DNA of 36,209 bases from Bacteroidales bacterium (lineage in GTDB: Bacteria > Bacteroidota > Bacteroidia > Bacteroidales > UBA10428), in contig JAFGVA010000146.1 of assembly GCA_016938235.1 (NCBI GenBank), forward strand, positions 1-36,209, given 5' to 3'. The position numbers were made by a program, and so were the translations under genes. Every line of letters begins with the position of its first letter. The stretch's first letter is position 1. A model generated the notes under the pieces. The model was not told the DNA's origin. It ran no database searches and saw nothing but the letters and a program-made list of their open reading frames with translations. Shown piece after piece: positions 1 to 8,586 of this stretch.

Positions 1-60
1 ATCAATCAGGAACCTGTGATATTTAAATGGAAATACAAACTAAACGATTTAGTAAATTAA
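1..60 (+). CDS. 3' end of an upstream gene (partial, unknown product)
   Basis: Frame 1 is open from the first base to a TAA at 58-60, giving 19 residues that end in KYKLNDLVN. The other two forward frames hit stops within 25 bases. The base composition is like the coding sequence around it, so this is probably the C-terminus of a protein whose gene starts outside the window. Too little is present to suggest a function. It could also be an open stretch by chance. Confidence 0.4.
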   Translation: MNQEPVIFKWKYKLNDLVN

Positions 61-83
61 TATGTTAATTCATGAACTCACTA

Positions 84-272
84 CTAGGTAATCTCAGAAT
101 TTTCGGAGCAAGCGGAGAAAATATCTGAGATCTCCTGCATTTGCAACCCACCGACATATACGCAACTATCATTGCCGACAACGACCAGGAACGACCCCTC
201 CCACCGGAGGTAATCTCCAGCAATTACAACCCGCCCACACATAATCTTTCGTCCTTCCCGCGTAGGCGTTGA
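84..272. other. GC-richer element with short ORFs on both strands and an inverted repeat
   Basis: This block is visibly richer in C and G than the AT-rich flanks. On the minus strand an ATG at 242 opens 52 codons to a TAG at 84-86, including VVVGNDSCVYVGG and EISDIFSACSENSEIT. On the plus strand, codons 129-272 are also open and end with TGA. An inverted repeat (91-104 against 117-131, arms about 14 bases with one bulge) lies inside. The remaining bases up to the next gene (273-350) are plain AT-rich sequence. I cannot assign a product. An interspersed repeat or a decayed gene end are the likeliest explanations. Confidence 0.4.
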
Positions 273-350
273 TTAAAGTAAGTAAATGAAATATTGAGGC
301 TAAAATATTAATATGAAATTAATTTTTATTTCAGCCAGTTCTAATACTGG

Positions 351-1052
351 TTGTTTATTTTTCATCCGACAAATATTTTTTATTTCTTAACAAGTAAAAA
401 TTTGATTTACGATATCCTTATTCAGCTTCTATTTCGGGGTCTGATTGCCGGTCTGATTTACGCCTTACCAGTTGGTCCGCTGGCTATTCTGTCGATACAG
501 CGAGTTGTTGAATCTGGCAGACGGGCAGGTATGATAAGTTTCCTCGGTATGGCTGCTGCAGATTTAGTTTATATTTTTCTTGCGGCATTCTCCTTCTCTA
601 TGGTTCATTCATATATCGAAGAGAATTTCTGGTTTCTTAAGTATATAAGTTTTCTGGTTTTGCTTCTGTTGGGCATTAGCATTATTGTATTTGATTTTCC
701 GGAGAAAACAAATAGCCCGAAATCCGGTCTGTTTAAAAACTCAAACTACTTTTTATCAACTTTTCTTTTGGGACTATCAAACCCGGTGGCATTAATAGTT
801 TTCATTAACGCCTGGCCAATTCTTTACCCAAAAACCATTTTGCATACAAATGCCGATCTGATTCTGCTTGTAGGAAGCATACTATTTGGGATGCTTTTAT
901 GGTGGACTCTTATTGTATTCATATCAAATTACCTGGGTAGTTTTATTAATCAAAAGTTTCTTTTGTATTCAAGAAAGGTATTTGGCGGTGTAATTATAAT
1001 TATCGCCTCTGCTTCAATCTTTTTATCCTTACTTAATATATCCTATTTATAA
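351..1052 (+). CDS. LysE-family translocator (amino-acid/metabolite exporter)
   Basis: This is a 233-residue, very hydrophobic protein with about six predicted membrane segments. The N-terminal signature GLIYALPVGPLAILSIQR matches the LysE/RhtB family motif (hydrophobic helix, then PVGP), and a second conserved stretch, LGLSNPVALIVF, occurs near residues 140-155. Family members export amino acids or related small molecules across the inner membrane; the substrate here cannot be read from the sequence. There is no ATG start. The longest frame uses TTG at 351, but a TTG at 402 places the first helix at the usual distance from the N-terminus and is a good alternative. The stop overlaps the next start (TAATG), so the gene is probably co-transcribed with the acyltransferase downstream. 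Confidence 0.8.
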   Translation: MFIFHPTNIFYFLTSKNLIYDILIQLLFRGLIAGLIYALPVGPLAILSIQRVVESGRRAGMISFLGMAAADLVYIFLAAFSFSMVHSYIEENFWFLKYISFLVLLLLGISIIVFDFPEKTNSPKSGLFKNSNYFLSTFLLGLSNPVALIVFINAWPILYPKTILHTNADLILLVGSILFGMLLWWTLIVFISNYLGSFINQKFLLYSRKVFGGVIIIIASASIFLSLLNISYL

Positions 1053-2833
1053 TGACACTTATTGCAGAACATGATCTCGAGCATATTCTTAAAGGAAGAA
1101 TTAACTCTAATGAAGCCTCAAAAAAGTTTCTGATGAATTTTTTGAAAATTGATAAGCTTAATGAAACTTATTCCATACTTTTTGAAAAAAAGGATCCAAA
1201 TGAGTTCCTGAATGAAGCAATTAAGAATCTGGGGATACTATTCGATTGTAATTTAAAATCCATTCAGAATATACCCAAAGAGGGACCCTTTATTCTGATT
1301 GCTAATCATCCTTATGGAGGCATTGATGGCTTGTTGATGATGCATATTCTGTTAAAAAACAGACCTGATTTCAGATTAATGGGCAATTTCCTGCTGAGAA
1401 AAATAGAACCTATAAAACAATATATTTTACCGGTAAATCCTTTTGAAGCAAACCCCGAATGGTCAAATAGTCTTCATGGAATCAGGCAGGCTTTAAAACA
1501 CCTTGAGGATGGAGGTTGCATTGGAATTTTCCCTGCAGGTGAGGTTTCTACCATTTATTCCGGAAACAAGCGCATAACAGATAAAAAATGGCAAAAATCA
1601 ATTCTTAAGTTTATAAAAAAGGCACATGTACCGGTAGTACCCATGTATTTCAGTGGTTATAACAGCCGACTTTTCCATCTGTTAGGAATAATTCATCCTG
1701 AATTAAGAACAGCAAAACTTCCTTCGGAGTTATTCAACAAGAAAGATAAATTAATAAACATCACTATCGGTAGCTCAATTTCGCCGAAAGAACAAAACAA
1801 GTTTTCGGATATTGAACAATACGGAAGATATTTAAGGGCATTAACTTATTTGCCTGACAGACCCTCACAGGTAAAACTTCATTTCAGTAGCTTTTTATCA
1901 AAAAAGAAATCTGTCGAAGACATCATTCAACCCATAAATCCATCTCTTATAAAAGATGAAATACAGAATATTCGCGACAGGTATCATTTGTTTGATCAAA
2001 ACTCTTTCTCCGTATTTTGCTCACCTTCCACTGAAATTCCAAATCTGATGAAAGAAATAGGAAGGTTAAGAGAAATTACCTTTAGAGAAGTTCAGGAGGG
2101 AACCAATAAAAGTGTTGACATAGATGAGTATGATATCTACTATTGGCAATTATTTATCTGGGATATGGAAGCAGACAGAATTGTGGGTGCATACAGGATA
2201 GGTAAAGGAAGTGACATTCTGAATTTATATGGTCATAAGGGATTTTATATAAACAGTCTTTTTAAAATTAAAGAACCTTTCTTTAAGGTTTTAAACCAGT
2301 CTTTAGAATTAGGAAGATCGTTTATTGTAAGTGATTACCAAAGAAAACCTTTGTCGTTGTTTTTATTGTGGAAGGGCATTCTTTACTTCCTGGTAAATAA
2401 TCCTGATTACAGGTATTTAATCGGCCCGGTAAGTATAAGCAACAAATATTCAAGCTTATCAAGGGGCCTGATTATGGACTTTATATACAATTTTTATACC
2501 GATAAATCTCATATGGATTACATAAAACCAAGAAATAAATACAAGATTAAAATGCATGGTAACGATTTTGGATTTCTGGTAAAAATGATGGATGGAGATA
2601 TAAAAAAAATTGAGAAACTCATAAATGACATTGAACCAACAAAAGCCCAATTACCAATTCTGCTCAAGAAATATTTACAACTGAACGGCAAAATTCTGGA
2701 ATTCAACCTCGACCCAAAATTCAATAATGCTTTAGATGGATTGTTGTTACTTGATTTGTATGAGGTGCCTAATAATATAATTGCAGGCTTAAGTAAAAAC
2801 AACCAGGAGTTGAGTCTTAGAAATGATAATTAG
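1052..2833 (+). CDS. Bifunctional PlsC-like / GNAT-like acyltransferase (OlsF-like aminolipid synthase)
   Basis: This 593-residue protein has two domains. Residues about 60-260 are a lysophospholipid-acyltransferase (PlsC-like) domain: NHPYGGIDG at 85-93 carries the catalytic His and Asp (spaced HX5D here, against the usual HX4D), and FPAGEVS at 160-166 is the acceptor-binding block. Residues about 320-490 are an OlsB-like GNAT domain with REITFREVQEGTNKSVDIDE and an LGRSFIVSDYQRKPL stretch typical of hemolysin-like N-acyltransferases. An O-acyltransferase followed by an N-acyltransferase in one chain is the architecture of OlsF, which makes ornithine lipids. In Bacteroidota the related GlsB/GlsA pair makes glycine lipids. 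So an amino-acid-containing membrane lipid is the inferred product, with the head group unknown. It overlaps the LysE gene by one base. Confidence 0.75.
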   Translation: MTLIAEHDLEHILKGRINSNEASKKFLMNFLKIDKLNETYSILFEKKDPNEFLNEAIKNLGILFDCNLKSIQNIPKEGPFILIANHPYGGIDGLLMMHILLKNRPDFRLMGNFLLRKIEPIKQYILPVNPFEANPEWSNSLHGIRQALKHLEDGGCIGIFPAGEVSTIYSGNKRITDKKWQKSILKFIKKAHVPVVPMYFSGYNSRLFHLLGIIHPELRTAKLPSELFNKKDKLINITIGSSISPKEQNKFSDIEQYGRYLRALTYLPDRPSQVKLHFSSFLSKKKSVEDIIQPINPSLIKDEIQNIRDRYHLFDQNSFSVFCSPSTEIPNLMKEIGRLREITFREVQEGTNKSVDIDEYDIYYWQLFIWDMEADRIVGAYRIGKGSDILNLYGHKGFYINSLFKIKEPFFKVLNQSLELGRSFIVSDYQRKPLSLFLLWKGILYFLVNNPDYRYLIGPVSISNKYSSLSRGLIMDFIYNFYTDKSHMDYIKPRNKYKIKMHGNDFGFLVKMMDGDIKKIEKLINDIEPTKAQLPILLKKYLQLNGKILEFNLDPKFNNALDGLLLLDLYEVPNNIIAGLSKNNQELSLRNDN

Positions 2834-3483
2834 CTAACAGGAATACAACATCTAATTCATTAATATTAAAGCCATTAGACTAACTGCATACATCTTATTC
2901 TGCCAGTTTTTTTAAATCTGTACAAAAACTTGGCAGATGTGTCTTTAATAAGCCTTATAAAATTCTCCCTTATAATTATTGCAGACAATAGCTTTGTTTT
3001 ATAATGCAATGTCAATCAGTGTTTTCTGTGAGGTCTAACAAAATCTGAACCCTCATATCTAAAGCTATTTTAAAGCAACAGAATGTATTTCTCATTTATT
3101 GTTGAACCTTACTTATATCTTAATTTGAAATTTTATATGTTTTTCTAGGAATAAAGAGTTATTAAATATAAATAATCCGATTTTTAAGATTCATTTAATC
3201 TATAATAAATATCAATAAAACACTTAAAAGACAACCACGAAACATATATTATTCTTCTGATTATATGGTAGTTAACGCCAAGAAACAGTATAACACTATA
3301 TTTCTCGTCAAATCAGCTGCAAATCAGACAGGGTATATTTCCATCTAACATTGCTATCAGTTTTTATCACGACAAAGTAATATTTAAGCATTTGTTCAGA
3401 TTCTCTTTACTAAGTAGTAGAGCCAGAATGTGGAATTTTGTCATGTTTAAAAAAATCAATTTAACCTTAAAAAACTTTTAGTA
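2834..3483. other. 650-bp AT-rich intergenic region
   Basis: No coding potential is visible. An imperfect hairpin lies at 2900-2936 (CTGCCA-GTTTTT against AAAAACT-TGGCAG, one bulge); it has no following T-run, so its role as a terminator is doubtful. A perfect match to the Bacteroidota -7 element, TAGCTTTG, occurs at 2989-2996 but without a clear -33 TTG, and it is about 490 bp from the next start. The remainder is featureless AT-rich sequence that probably carries the promoter and a long leader for the secreted-protein genes downstream. Confidence 0.45.
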
Positions 3484-5091
3484 ATGAAAAAAATTAGTAA
3501 AATCCTAACCGCAGTAGTACTTGGTTTACTATCTGCTGCAGGCTTTTCGCAAACTTTGATTTCAAGCTTCGGCACTGAAGCTGATGGTTCGGTAAATTTA
3601 CCTGATGGCACTGTGTTATCTGGTGAATATATTCTTGATACCAGAACTTATGTAATTGGAGGCAGAACTGTGTTTATTGAGCCAGGAACTGTTTTCAAAG
3701 CAGAGTCGAAAGCCAATCCTGAAGATGCTGTAACTTTTGTTGTTTCCCGTGGAGGTAAAGTTTATGCCATGGGTACAGAAGAACAGCCTATTGTTTTCAC
3801 AACAGTAGAAGATCCTCTTGATGGTACTTACTCTGTTCAGAACAAAGAAAAATGGGGTGGTGTTGTTGTTTTAGGATATGCACAAAACAGTGTATTAGCT
3901 TCTGAAACCAACCCTGAAGACCCATTTAACTTAACAGGTATTACCGATGGTGTTGCCTTTGTAGAAGGACTTCCTTATCCTGATGAAAGACACCACTACG
4001 GAGCAGCTGATACTTTGGCTGATGGTACTCCTATTTTTGTTAATGATGACAACTCTGGTGTTTTACGTTATGTATCTATTCGTCACGGTGGAACCGAAAT
4101 TGCAACTAACAACGAAATTAACGGACTTACAATGGGTTCTGTTGGTTCCGGAACAACTATTGAGCACATCGAGGTAGTATCAAATGGCGATGACGGAATC
4201 GAATTCTTCGGTGGTACAGTTGATATGAAGTATGTAAATATCATGTTCTGCGAAGATGATTATATTGATTATGATCAGGGTTGGACTGGAAGAATTCAGT
4301 TTATGATGGGATTGCAGCTTCCTGCAACTGTTTCAACAACTACCGGTCAGGACGATGTAACAATTCAGTATGGCGATAACGGTATGGAGTGCGATGGTGA
4401 CGATGGTTATAAATCAGGACGCCCAGCCGGATTATCTTCACCACAGATATTTAATGCAACTATTATTGGTAATGGTGCAGATGAAGGACTAGAGCTAAAA
4501 GAAAGAACAAATGGCCTTATTGGAAACAGTGTGCTGTCGAATTTCAGCAGTGCTGTTCAATTCAACGATGGTGAGGATGGAAGTTCCGATATAGGTCACA
4601 GAACATCTGAAGAATTTGCAGCAGGCAGATTAAGAGTTGCTAATAACCTTTTCCTGAATTACGGAACAGCAGTAAGAGTTGATGGTACTGATCTTGATGG
4701 TACAAATACTCCTGCATCTTTAGAAGCTGATCTAGTAGCTGACGGTAATGTTTTCCTGGCAACTTCTACCTTAATCGACGACGATGTTGAGGCCGTTATA
4801 AATGATGGTCTTGATGCTTTTACCAATAAGTTTAATGCTGTTCCTAACGCAGGTGCAACCGAATTCAATACTGATTTACTACCTGATTTCTCTGACGGTT
4901 TCTTTGAGTATGCACCTTATCGTGGAGCTTTCGAACCTGGAAAAGAATCTTGGTTAGTTAACTGGACCGTTCATGAATTAAAAGGTACAGGTAACGTTTC
5001 ATGTCCTTACGATGTAACCGGCGACTTCAAAGTAAACGCATCAGATTTTGCAGCAATAGTTGGTGCATATGGCGATGATTGCAATGAATAA
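3484..5091 (+). CDS. Secreted beta-helix-like protein with a dockerin-like C-terminal tail
   Basis: This is a 535-residue exported protein. Residues 1-23 are a signal peptide ending GFSQ. Residues about 30-490 resemble a family of Bacteroidota surface proteins with right-handed beta-helix character: a cap-like segment on 'given temperature/threshold' strands (TVFIEPGTVFKAE, EEQPIVFTTVEDP), WGGVVVLG, GVLRYVSIRHGGTEI, GSVGSGTTIEHIEVVSNGDD and GIEFFGGTVDMKYVNI. I know this family as a frequent neighbour of TonB-dependent receptors. The last about 30 residues (from 506) form one calcium-loop-like dockerin repeat, DVTGDFKVNASDFAAIVGAY, between cysteines. No T9SS sorting domain is present, unlike most neighbours, so it may be held at the surface through the dockerin-like tail. 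The gene lies 29 bp before the next and probably shares its transcript. Confidence 0.7.
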   Translation: MKKISKILTAVVLGLLSAAGFSQTLISSFGTEADGSVNLPDGTVLSGEYILDTRTYVIGGRTVFIEPGTVFKAESKANPEDAVTFVVSRGGKVYAMGTEEQPIVFTTVEDPLDGTYSVQNKEKWGGVVVLGYAQNSVLASETNPEDPFNLTGITDGVAFVEGLPYPDERHHYGAADTLADGTPIFVNDDNSGVLRYVSIRHGGTEIATNNEINGLTMGSVGSGTTIEHIEVVSNGDDGIEFFGGTVDMKYVNIMFCEDDYIDYDQGWTGRIQFMMGLQLPATVSTTTGQDDVTIQYGDNGMECDGDDGYKSGRPAGLSSPQIFNATIIGNGADEGLELKERTNGLIGNSVLSNFSSAVQFNDGEDGSSDIGHRTSEEFAAGRLRVANNLFLNYGTAVRVDGTDLDGTNTPASLEADLVADGNVFLATSTLIDDDVEAVINDGLDAFTNKFNAVPNAGATEFNTDLLPDFSDGFFEYAPYRGAFEPGKESWLVNWTVHELKGTGNVSCPYDVTGDFKVNASDFAAIVGAYGDDCNE

Positions 5092-5120
5092 TCAACCTAA
5101 AAAAAACAAAAACATTAAAC

Positions 5121-8100
5121 ATGTCCATTAAAATGAAAAACAATATACTCATATTATTATTTCTGTTTGTTGGTATAGTACTATCGGCACAGGAAACTGA
5201 TTATGTTCCTGTAAATACAAACGGAATTGAGCAGATTATCGTTGAAAAATTCGATGCTTCTGCTGTTGGAACTGACTATGTAACATACAAAGTGTATGTT
5301 GATCTTGAAACAGCCGCAAAATACCAATTGTTCATTGCTGATGAACCTAATGGCCCTATGAACTTCTCCACTACCGGCTCATGGTATAATACCACCTTGT
5401 TTGGTGGTACTATAGGTGAAGATATCGATATTGCGGGATCTTTAGGATTTACAGATTTAATTATTTACGACTCTTATGTTACTTCAGGTGGTGCTGGTGT
5501 TGGCCGTATTGGTGTAACAGGTGGTTCTAACCCTGGCGATGGCTGGGTTGCCGGAACACCTGCAAATAGTGTTACTACTCCCGGTCTTGTACTGTCAATG
5601 TTTGGTACTGCCTCCAGTACTGTAAATTTTGATATCGTTGATGGAGCTTTTACCTTTGACCCGGCTGATGAAACAGCTACTAATGTAAGTGCAACAGGTG
5701 GTCGTCGTGGTGTTATTGGAGCAACTGCAGCGAATGAAGTATTAATCGGTCAGTTTACAACCAATGGAGATTTCTCTTTCTCAATTAACCTCCAAACAAT
5801 AACTTCAGCTTATGCTGTAGCTCAAACCAGTGGTATTACTTATTCTTCAATACCAAATACTCCACCAACTGTTTCAATTTCTGCACCTGCAAATGCTACA
5901 ACAGTTAATAAAAATGAAATCGTTGGTATAGCTGCTACTGCTTCTGATACCGATGGTTCAGTAAATCAGGTCGAATTCTTTGTAAATGGTCTTAGTGTAG
6001 GATCCGATAATGCTGCCCCATTTACAGCTAGTTGGGAAGCTCTTGGAACTTCAGCTGAAATTTATGCTATCGCTACTGATAATCAAGGTGCTACTTCTCA
6101 GTCTGCAAGTGTTACTATCAATGTAAATGATCCAAACCCAACTCTTGTTTCTGTTACTGCTCCAACGGCAAGTGAACTGTTAGACTTAAATGACTTCTTA
6201 CTAACAGCAAATGCTTCTGACGCAGATCAGCCTGTTCAATCTGTCGACTTCATTATTGACGGTATTGTTATTGGCACTGATACTGATGGAACTGATGGAT
6301 GGTCATTCCTTCTTCAGAATATAGCTGCATCAGGAATAACTTTAGGATCTCCTGTGAATGTTGTTGCCAGGGCAACTAATAGTGATAGTGAGATGGTAGC
6401 TTCTGCAGCAGTTTCTGCAACATGGGAAAATGCTTCTCCAAGCCTTGCTATTTCTAATCCTGCTTCATTCCCATTCGATTTAAGCTTAGGCGATGTACTA
6501 ACAATAACTGCTGATGCTTCAGACGTTGATGGTTCAATAACTTCTGTTGATTTCCTAATCAATGGAACTGTTGTTTCAACCGACAATGATGGAACTGATG
6601 GTTTCTCTTACAATTATTCTGCTGGTTCAACAGGTTCTGTTAGTGTTTCTGTTCGTGCAACTGACAATTCAGGTGCTCAGGTAACAGTTGCCGGAGGCAC
6701 AATAAATAATCTTTATGCTGGTGCTGAATACTTGTTAGAAAGTGTAACTGAATATTGCTCTTCATCTGACGTATTCTGTATGCCTGTTATTACTCCTGCA
6801 GGTGGTGTTTCCGGTATAATAGGTTATGACATCGAATTAGTATTTGATCCATCTAAAGTTACCCCAACAGGTGCAATAATTGTATCTGAGGAATTAATCG
6901 CTGACCGCGACTGGACCTCTTATAATTATAATGTTGTTGATAGCCTCGTAAGAGCTTCGATATATTTTAACGGTTCAGCTCCACAAGGAACAAGTTGGAA
7001 TGGCGAAGGCCAGGTTTTCTGTGTTGAATTCTCGCGTAACTTTGATTTTGGTAATGTTGACCAGGCTGAATTTAATCTAAGACTTGTAACAGAATCAAGA
7101 GCTGCAGGTATTACTGATATCCCAAGCACTGCCACAAGTACTTACCAGACTATTACTGAAACTGAATTTAATGGTAAACTATCATTTTGGTCAGACAATA
7201 GCGCGATTGCATACGAAAATGGTGTAAACCTGATTACAAATATTTATGGAAATGTTTCTGGCGATGCAATTAGCGTACAACCAGATGCAGCAGGAAACTT
7301 CACCTATAATACTGCAAATGGAACCAGTATTTCTATTGACAGGGATGTTGATGCCTCAGTTGATGTTCAGTCAACCATTGGTGCATACGATGCCTACCTT
7401 GCTTCAAGAGTAGCTGTTGAAGATGTAAGCTTCAGTCCGAATGTATTCCAGATAATTGCAATGGATGTTAACCGCGATGGTAGAATAGCTGCCGGAGATA
7501 TCACACAGATTAGTCAAAGAGCAGTTGGCCAGCTTGATCAATTTGCTGCTGACTGGGTATGGGTTCCAAACCGCACAAGGTTATCAGATTTGCAGTACAG
7601 AATTTCTGCTGCTTATCCGGTGGCAGATGGCATTGGTTACTCAAGACTTAATGTTCCTGTTCCTGCCGACGTAATGGCTCTTCCTATTGAAGATCCTGAT
7701 GGATGTCCGGCAATTCAAACCGAAGAGTACAAAGGTATCTTGCTGGGTGATGTAACTGGTAACTATGCTGATGCTCCTGCTTCACCTGCATTTAAATCTG
7801 CTGCTACTGCTGATATTACACTGTATGTAAATGAAACCAGCATCATAGTAAAAGCTAACAGCGGAAATGCTATTGACCTTCAGTTAGGCGTTAAAAATGC
7901 TACAGAAGTTTCAACTTCGCTTCAAGGTGCTGCTAATATAGCCGGCGATGTTGTAAAATTAGCTTTGTTTGGAAACAGTGAGTTTAATGACACAAAAGTT
8001 GCAAACATTTTATTGTCTGAAGGTATTAATCCAGCCGATATTGAAATTATTTCTGCTAGTCTTAATGAAGTTGAATCAGAAGTAGAAATTACCGCTGAGG

Positions 8101-8345
8101 CTTCAAGTGCAGTTAATTCAATAACTACAAATGCGGCATTGATTTATCCAAATCCGGCAAAAAATGAGATAAAAGTTGAATTCGAAGGTGTTGCCGATGT
8201 TGCTCTTGTAAGCATAACCGGTCAGGTTGTTAGCATCGAAAGAGATGTAAATGGTCATACATCATTTGATGTAAGCGAATTACCTGCAGGCAACTATACT
8301 GTTATTGTAGGTACACAATCTTACAAAGTTGTTGTAGTTGAGTAG
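5121..8345 (+). CDS. T9SS-exported surface protein: shared N-module, three Ig-like, cohesin-like, dockerin-like, sorting domain
   Basis: This 1074-residue protein has a signal peptide ending VLSAQ; an internal ATG at 5133 is an equally good start. Residues about 30-240 are the module shared across this island (VTYKVYVDL, WYNTTLFGG, IYDSYV, IGQFTTNGDFSFSINL). Residues about 247-530 are three Ig-like repeats of about 90 residues (ASDTDGSVNQVEFFVNG type). Residues about 537-680 look cohesin-like (GYDIELVFDPSKVTPTGA, then GEGQVFCVEF). Residues about 740-885 look like an extended dockerin with AMDVNRDGRIAAGDITQIS and a second loop LLGDVTGNY. Residues about 1003-1074 are a T9SS type-A sorting domain (LIYPNPAKNEIKVEF, ITGQVVS, LPAGNYTVIV). 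It lies downstream of the beta-helix gene and a strong terminator follows. No enzymatic domain is seen, so a structural or adhesive role is inferred. Confidence 0.8.
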   Translation: MSIKMKNNILILLFLFVGIVLSAQETDYVPVNTNGIEQIIVEKFDASAVGTDYVTYKVYVDLETAAKYQLFIADEPNGPMNFSTTGSWYNTTLFGGTIGEDIDIAGSLGFTDLIIYDSYVTSGGAGVGRIGVTGGSNPGDGWVAGTPANSVTTPGLVLSMFGTASSTVNFDIVDGAFTFDPADETATNVSATGGRRGVIGATAANEVLIGQFTTNGDFSFSINLQTITSAYAVAQTSGITYSSIPNTPPTVSISAPANATTVNKNEIVGIAATASDTDGSVNQVEFFVNGLSVGSDNAAPFTASWEALGTSAEIYAIATDNQGATSQSASVTINVNDPNPTLVSVTAPTASELLDLNDFLLTANASDADQPVQSVDFIIDGIVIGTDTDGTDGWSFLLQNIAASGITLGSPVNVVARATNSDSEMVASAAVSATWENASPSLAISNPASFPFDLSLGDVLTITADASDVDGSITSVDFLINGTVVSTDNDGTDGFSYNYSAGSTGSVSVSVRATDNSGAQVTVAGGTINNLYAGAEYLLESVTEYCSSSDVFCMPVITPAGGVSGIIGYDIELVFDPSKVTPTGAIIVSEELIADRDWTSYNYNVVDSLVRASIYFNGSAPQGTSWNGEGQVFCVEFSRNFDFGNVDQAEFNLRLVTESRAAGITDIPSTATSTYQTITETEFNGKLSFWSDNSAIAYENGVNLITNIYGNVSGDAISVQPDAAGNFTYNTANGTSISIDRDVDASVDVQSTIGAYDAYLASRVAVEDVSFSPNVFQIIAMDVNRDGRIAAGDITQISQRAVGQLDQFAADWVWVPNRTRLSDLQYRISAAYPVADGIGYSRLNVPVPADVMALPIEDPDGCPAIQTEEYKGILLGDVTGNYADAPASPAFKSAATADITLYVNETSIIVKANSGNAIDLQLGVKNATEVSTSLQGAANIAGDVVKLALFGNSEFNDTKVANILLSEGINPADIEIISASLNEVESEVEITAEASSAVNSITTNAALIYPNPAKNEIKVEFEGVADVALVSITGQVVSIERDVNGHTSFDVSELPAGNYTVIVGTQSYKVVVVE

Positions 8346-8382
8346 TTCGGATTGCCCGAAGTATATACTTATTTAAAAAATG

Positions 8383-8410
8383 GTCCCGGAGATTTCCGGG
8401 ACTTTTTTTT
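8383..8410 (+). terminator. Rho-independent terminator after the 3484-8345 unit
   Basis: GTCCCGGA pairs perfectly with TCCGGGAC around a four-base loop, followed by eight T. It lies 38 bp past the stop and closes the first transcription unit of the island. Confidence 0.9.
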
Positions 8411-8586
8411 GCTTCTTAACTCAAAACACAATTTAACGAAACAAGATAATTTAAACCTGAAATATTGCTTTGAGATCGTAAATAATAGCTTGAACTTAAG
8501 GCTTAATATATAATAGTTTAACTATTTCCTAACCCTCTTTCAGTGCTTAATTCTGTTAATTTGTATATTGTTTACCCAAGCTTAAA

